Source: SZUA-309 sp050185825
GTDB taxonomy: Bacteria; Pseudomonadota; Gammaproteobacteria; Pseudomonadales; Azotimanducaceae
Direction of reading: 5' to 3'
DNA: 64,000 nt
Assembly: GCA_050185825.1 (NCBI GenBank)
Contig: JBFWZA010000002.1
Location: 124,001-188,000 of the forward strand
Positions 61,449 to 64,000 of the stretch are shown in pieces (within the stretch, counting starts at the first letter, position 1; each line of letters opens with the position of its first letter). The translations under genes were made by a program, and so were the position numbers. The notes below the pieces were generated by a model. The model did no database searches. It saw only the letters and a program-made list of their open reading frames with translations, and was not told where the DNA came from.

Positions 61449-62342
61449 ATGGCAGATATCTTCGATCAAGTCGTAGATAGACCCAATGAGTTTTGGTTGC
61501 GATACCGTGACTCTGATCATCCTCATGCCTCCAAAATACGTCACCTGTTTTCAGAGTGTTGGGATGCTTATGAACAATATGCAGAAGAACAGTTCTTGGT
61601 CGAGTTTCAAGGCGACGGGTTGTTTCAAAGATGGTGGGAGATGTATCTGTTTCTGAGACTTCAGCGAGCAGGATTTGACGTGAGCCAGCCAGGCTCGGGG
61701 ATGCCAGACATATGCGTAAACTGGCGAGGGCATCGGTATCTTATAGAGTGCGTAGCGCCTTCGGCGGGTACTGGGAACAATACGATTCCAGACTACGAAT
61801 CCGGGGAAGTACATCAGGTACCTCATGATGATGTTGTTTTGCGCTTGACGTCAGTAATAGACGCAAAGGTAAAGCAGGCAGAAGATCGCCACGCGAAAGG
61901 CCGAATCTTAGATGATGATAGATACTTGATCGCCGCCGATGATTCGAGACTTCGCTACTCGGGATATGATGACTACTTTTATTTACAGGCTTTGTACGGA
62001 GTTGGGCATCTCCAACTCGTCTTTGACAAAAAGTCAGGAGAAGTCATATCGGAGTCACACACGTCTCGGCCGCAGATCGCGAACAGCACGGGCGCAATGG
62101 TCGATGTTGATAGATTTGCTAACACGTCTGATTACCGTTGGATATCCGGAATAATCTTCTGCAATGCAAATTTCGGGAATATCGCTCTATACCAAGAAGC
62201 GCCCGAACTCGTGGTTGCGCATAACTATCGCTGTCGCATGAAACACACCCGCCGATTTTTGAAGCATGAAGCAGACCGTTTTGTTTTTAACGGAGTCGAC
62301 ACGGTGAGGAGGTTTCGCCAGGCAAAATCGCCAAAGATCTAA
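61449..62342 (+). CDS. Putative restriction-endonuclease-like protein, last casposon gene
   Basis: This 297-aa protein contains SGMPDICVNWRGHRYLIECVAPS, which fits the PD-(D/E)XK pattern in its Asp and Glu. Cys-Val stands where Lys is expected, so activity is uncertain. A preceding FQRWWEMYLFLRLQRAGFDV helix is common in such nucleases. It ends 23 bases before the right terminal repeat. Family not otherwise recognised. Confidence 0.65.
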   Translation: MADIFDQVVDRPNEFWLRYRDSDHPHASKIRHLFSECWDAYEQYAEEQFLVEFQGDGLFQRWWEMYLFLRLQRAGFDVSQPGSGMPDICVNWRGHRYLIECVAPSAGTGNNTIPDYESGEVHQVPHDDVVLRLTSVIDAKVKQAEDRHAKGRILDDDRYLIAADDSRLRYSGYDDYFYLQALYGVGHLQLVFDKKSGEVISESHTSRPQIANSTGAMVDVDRFANTSDYRWISGIIFCNANFGNIALYQEAPELVVAHNYRCRMKHTRRFLKHEADRFVFNGVDTVRRFRQAKSPKI

Positions 62343-62364
62343 CCGCGATGGGTGGGGACCATAA

Positions 62365-62391
62365 TTTTTTTGCGGGATTTATCTATACCCC
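62365..62391 (-). repeat. Right terminal inverted repeat
   Basis: Read inward on the minus strand it is GGGGTATAGATAAATCCCGC then seven A, matching the left terminal repeat. Confidence 0.85.
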
Positions 62392-62406
62392 ACATGCCCA
62401 TCCGAC
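62392..62406 (+). repeat. Right target-site duplication
   Basis: ACATGCCCATCCGAC is identical to 47431-47445 and lies immediately outside the right terminal repeat. Confidence 0.85.
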
Positions 62407-62579
62407 GGGGAATAAATCCCTGGTGCTCGGGTGCGTCCCTCAACTGAAATCAGCAGAAACAACGACCAGGCCGATTGTCCGCATCCCCTTTCCCCATCCA
62501 GATGACTCCGCTGATCTCGTGCTGATGGGCGCGCCTCTGCTAAGGTGATGCGGTCGGGGAATGAGCGGAGGGAGAACCC

Positions 62580-64000
62580 ATGAAGCGGCGCACGTTCGTC
62601 CAAACCATCACTGGCAGTACCGCTCTGTCGGCACTCACCTCACCCGCCATGCTCCTGGCCAATCAGGGAGGACGGTCCATGTACGACGCCAGCACCTATC
62701 TGGACGGCAACTTCGCCCCGGTAGCCGAGGAGATCACGGCCACGGATCTCGAGGTGATCGGCGAGCTGCCGCCGGCGCTGAACGGCCGCTATCTGCGCAA
62801 CGGTCCCAACCCCCTGGGTGCGGTGGACCTGGCGACCCACCACTGGTTCTCGGGTGAGGGCATGGTCCACGGGGTGCGCCTGTCCGAAGGCCGGGCCCAG
62901 TGGTACCGGAACCGCTACGTGCGCAGCGAGAACATCGTCTGTGCGCTCGGCGAGGATCCGGCCGGCCGCACCTTTGCCGGCTCCGCGAACACCCACGTGA
63001 TCGGCCTGGCAGGGCGCACCTTCGCCATCGTCGAGGCGGGTGCACCGCCGGTGGAGCTGACCGAAGAGCTCGATACCGTCGGCGCCAACAACTTCTTCGG
63101 CACCCTGCCGGACATGGCGTTCAGCGCGCACCCCAAGATCGATCCGCAGACCGGTGATCTGCACGCCATGGCCTACAGCTGGCCGGGGTTCCTGGACCAC
63201 GTGCAGTACGTGCACGTCGGCCGCGACGGCCGGGTGAAGAAGACGCTGGACGTGCCGGTGCCCGGCATGGTGATGATGCACGACATGAGCCTCACCGGGC
63301 GCTTCGTGGTGATCTACGACCTGCCGGTGACGGTGAGCGGCGCGCTGATCAGCCAGGGCATGCGCTTTCCCTTCGCCTGGAATCCGGACTACGAGCCGCG
63401 CGTCGGGCTGCTGCCCCGCGACGGCACCGCCAGCGACATCGTCTGGATCACGGTGCCCCCGTGCTACGTGTTTCACCCGATGAATGCCTACGACGCCGAC
63501 GACGGCAGCGTCGTCGTGGACGTGTGCCGGTACGACAGGATGTTCGATCGCGACCACAACGGCCCGTTCGGCGACAGCCTGGCGACCTTGCGGCGCTGGA
63601 CGCTGAATCCGGCGACCCGGCGGTTCAGCGAGACGGTCGTCGATGACCGCCCGCAGGAGTTTCCGCGCTGCCACCCGGCGCTGAATAGCAGGCCCTACCG
63701 ATATGGCTACTCCGTGGCGGTCGCCGGTGGCGGCTCCGAGTTTCCGGCGATTCTCAAGCAGGATCTGAAGACCGGCACGTCGTCGGTGTTCGAGCTGGGG
63801 GCGGGCCGGCACAGCGGCGAGCCCTACTTCGTGCCGCGCAGGGAAGCGTCATCCGAAGATGACGCGTCATCGGAAGATGACGGCTACCTCATGAGCTTCG
63901 TTTACGACGGTGAGCGGGATGCCAGCGAGCTCCTGGTGCTGGATGCCCGGGATCTCGGGCGGCCGCCCCTGGCGCGGGTGATGCTGCCGGCGCGGGTGCC
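62580..64000 (+). CDS. Carotenoid oxygenase (RPE65/CCD family), C-terminus beyond window
   Basis: This beta-propeller iron enzyme cleaves carotenoid or related alkene double bonds. It has a Tat-like N-terminus (MKRRTFVQTITGS) and the family segments LNGRYLRNGPNPLGAVD, FAGSANTHVIGL and FSAHPKIDPQTGDLHAMAYSW. Three of the four iron-ligand His are visible (AHPKID, MMHDMSLT, YVFHPMNA); the fourth lies beyond the window. GAGGGAGAA precedes the ATG at 62580. A perfect-register 18-bp tandem duplication at 63846-63881 adds SSEDDA twice in a loop. Confidence 0.9.
   Translation, partial: MKRRTFVQTITGSTALSALTSPAMLLANQGGRSMYDASTYLDGNFAPVAEEITATDLEVIGELPPALNGRYLRNGPNPLGAVDLATHHWFSGEGMVHGVRLSEGRAQWYRNRYVRSENIVCALGEDPAGRTFAGSANTHVIGLAGRTFAIVEAGAPPVELTEELDTVGANNFFGTLPDMAFSAHPKIDPQTGDLHAMAYSWPGFLDHVQYVHVGRDGRVKKTLDVPVPGMVMMHDMSLTGRFVVIYDLPVTVSGALISQGMRFPFAWNPDYEPRVGLLPRDGTASDIVWITVPPCYVFHPMNAYDADDGSVVVDVCRYDRMFDRDHNGPFGDSLATLRRWTLNPATRRFSETVVDDRPQEFPRCHPALNSRPYRYGYSVAVAGGGSEFPAILKQDLKTGTSSVFELGAGRHSGEPYFVPRREASSEDDASSEDDGYLMSFVYDGERDASELLVLDARDLGRPPLARVMLPARV

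Larger units (their letters stand above)
47446..62391. mobile_element. Casposon-like transposon (Cas1, family B polymerase, HNH) with RT/nuclease cargo
   Basis: The element spans 14,946 bases. It has terminal inverted repeats of 29 and 27 bases beginning GGGGTATAGA(C/T)AAATCCCGC and 15-bp direct repeats immediately outside. It encodes a solo Cas1, a family B DNA polymerase (now split) and an HNH nuclease, the core set of casposons, with no other integrase or recombinase except two nested IS elements. Removing these gives about 11.7 kb. Genes run outward from a divergent start at 57.7 kb: six leftward and six rightward. Base composition is AT-richer than the flanks, supporting horizontal acquisition. 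Whether the element is still active is unknown, since the polymerase is disrupted. Confidence 0.85.

Noticed and set aside
47446..62391. tRNA gene as the insertion target
   Set aside because: I found no tRNA-like cloverleaf at either boundary; the target appears intergenic.
47431..62410. The 19-bp direct repeat as phage or ICE attachment sites
   Set aside because: There is no tyrosine or serine integrase for the element, and inverted repeats adjoin the direct repeats, which fits transposition with target duplication.

Overview
The window is GC-rich chromosomal DNA from a Gram-negative bacterium. Outer-membrane lipid transport genes, lipoproteins, an ECF sigma/anti-sigma pair, a CsgG-type secretin and an E. 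coli-type LexA box suggest a gammaproteobacterium, probably an environmental degrader. The genus cannot be named from sequence alone. Real genes show strong third-position GC, while 47.4-62.4 kb is clearly AT-richer and foreign.

Regions. (a) 0-9.9 kb: a partial Baeyer-Villiger monooxygenase, a secreted coiled-coil protein, an alpha/beta hydrolase, an SDR and a photolyase-like protein without iron-sulfur ligands, then a four-gene Mla-type lipid transport operon. (b) 9.9-20 kb: an ECF-sigma regulon. A sigma, anti-sigma, two subtilases and a secreted protein form one overlapping operon. A second operon encodes a CsgG-like outer-membrane pore, two small secreted proteins and a repeat-bearing secreted protein. 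The promoter TTTGAACC-N14-CGTGAC precedes the sigma operon, the repeat-protein operon and a 57-aa gene. Between the operons lie two large palindromic elements. (c) 20-24 kb: redox genes (AhpD-like, 2OG-Fe(II) oxygenase, cysteine synthase-glutaredoxin fusion) and a glutathione S-transferase whose catalytic cysteine codon is TGA, followed by a SECIS-like hairpin, so a candidate selenoprotein. (d) 24-39.4 kb: a catabolic cluster (amidase, OsmC, flavin monooxygenase, carboxylesterase, PhyH dioxygenase, sulfotransferase, M20 peptidase) bracketed by two BTAD/SARP-type regulators, ending with a divergent class A beta-lactamase homologue. (e) 39.5-47.4 kb: nitroreductase, DUF4382 lipoprotein, a surface Ig/FN3-like protein, a thiolase-DUF35 pair, a DUF3089 hydrolase and an HNH nuclease with a LexA box.

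(f) 47,446-62,391 is the most exciting part: a bacterial casposon-like transposon. It has 27-29 bp terminal inverted repeats and 15-bp target-site duplications. It encodes a solo Cas1 (with no Cas2 and no CRISPR array seen), an HNH nuclease and a family B DNA polymerase, which are the hallmark casposon genes. Its cargo includes a reverse transcriptase coupled to a PD-(D/E)XK-like nuclease and several unknown membrane or nuclease-like proteins. The polymerase gene is split by an IS21-family and an IS3-family element. Removing both with one copy of each target duplication restores one 906-aa frame, so the insertions look recent. (g) 62.6-64 kb: the start of a carotenoid oxygenase that runs off the window.
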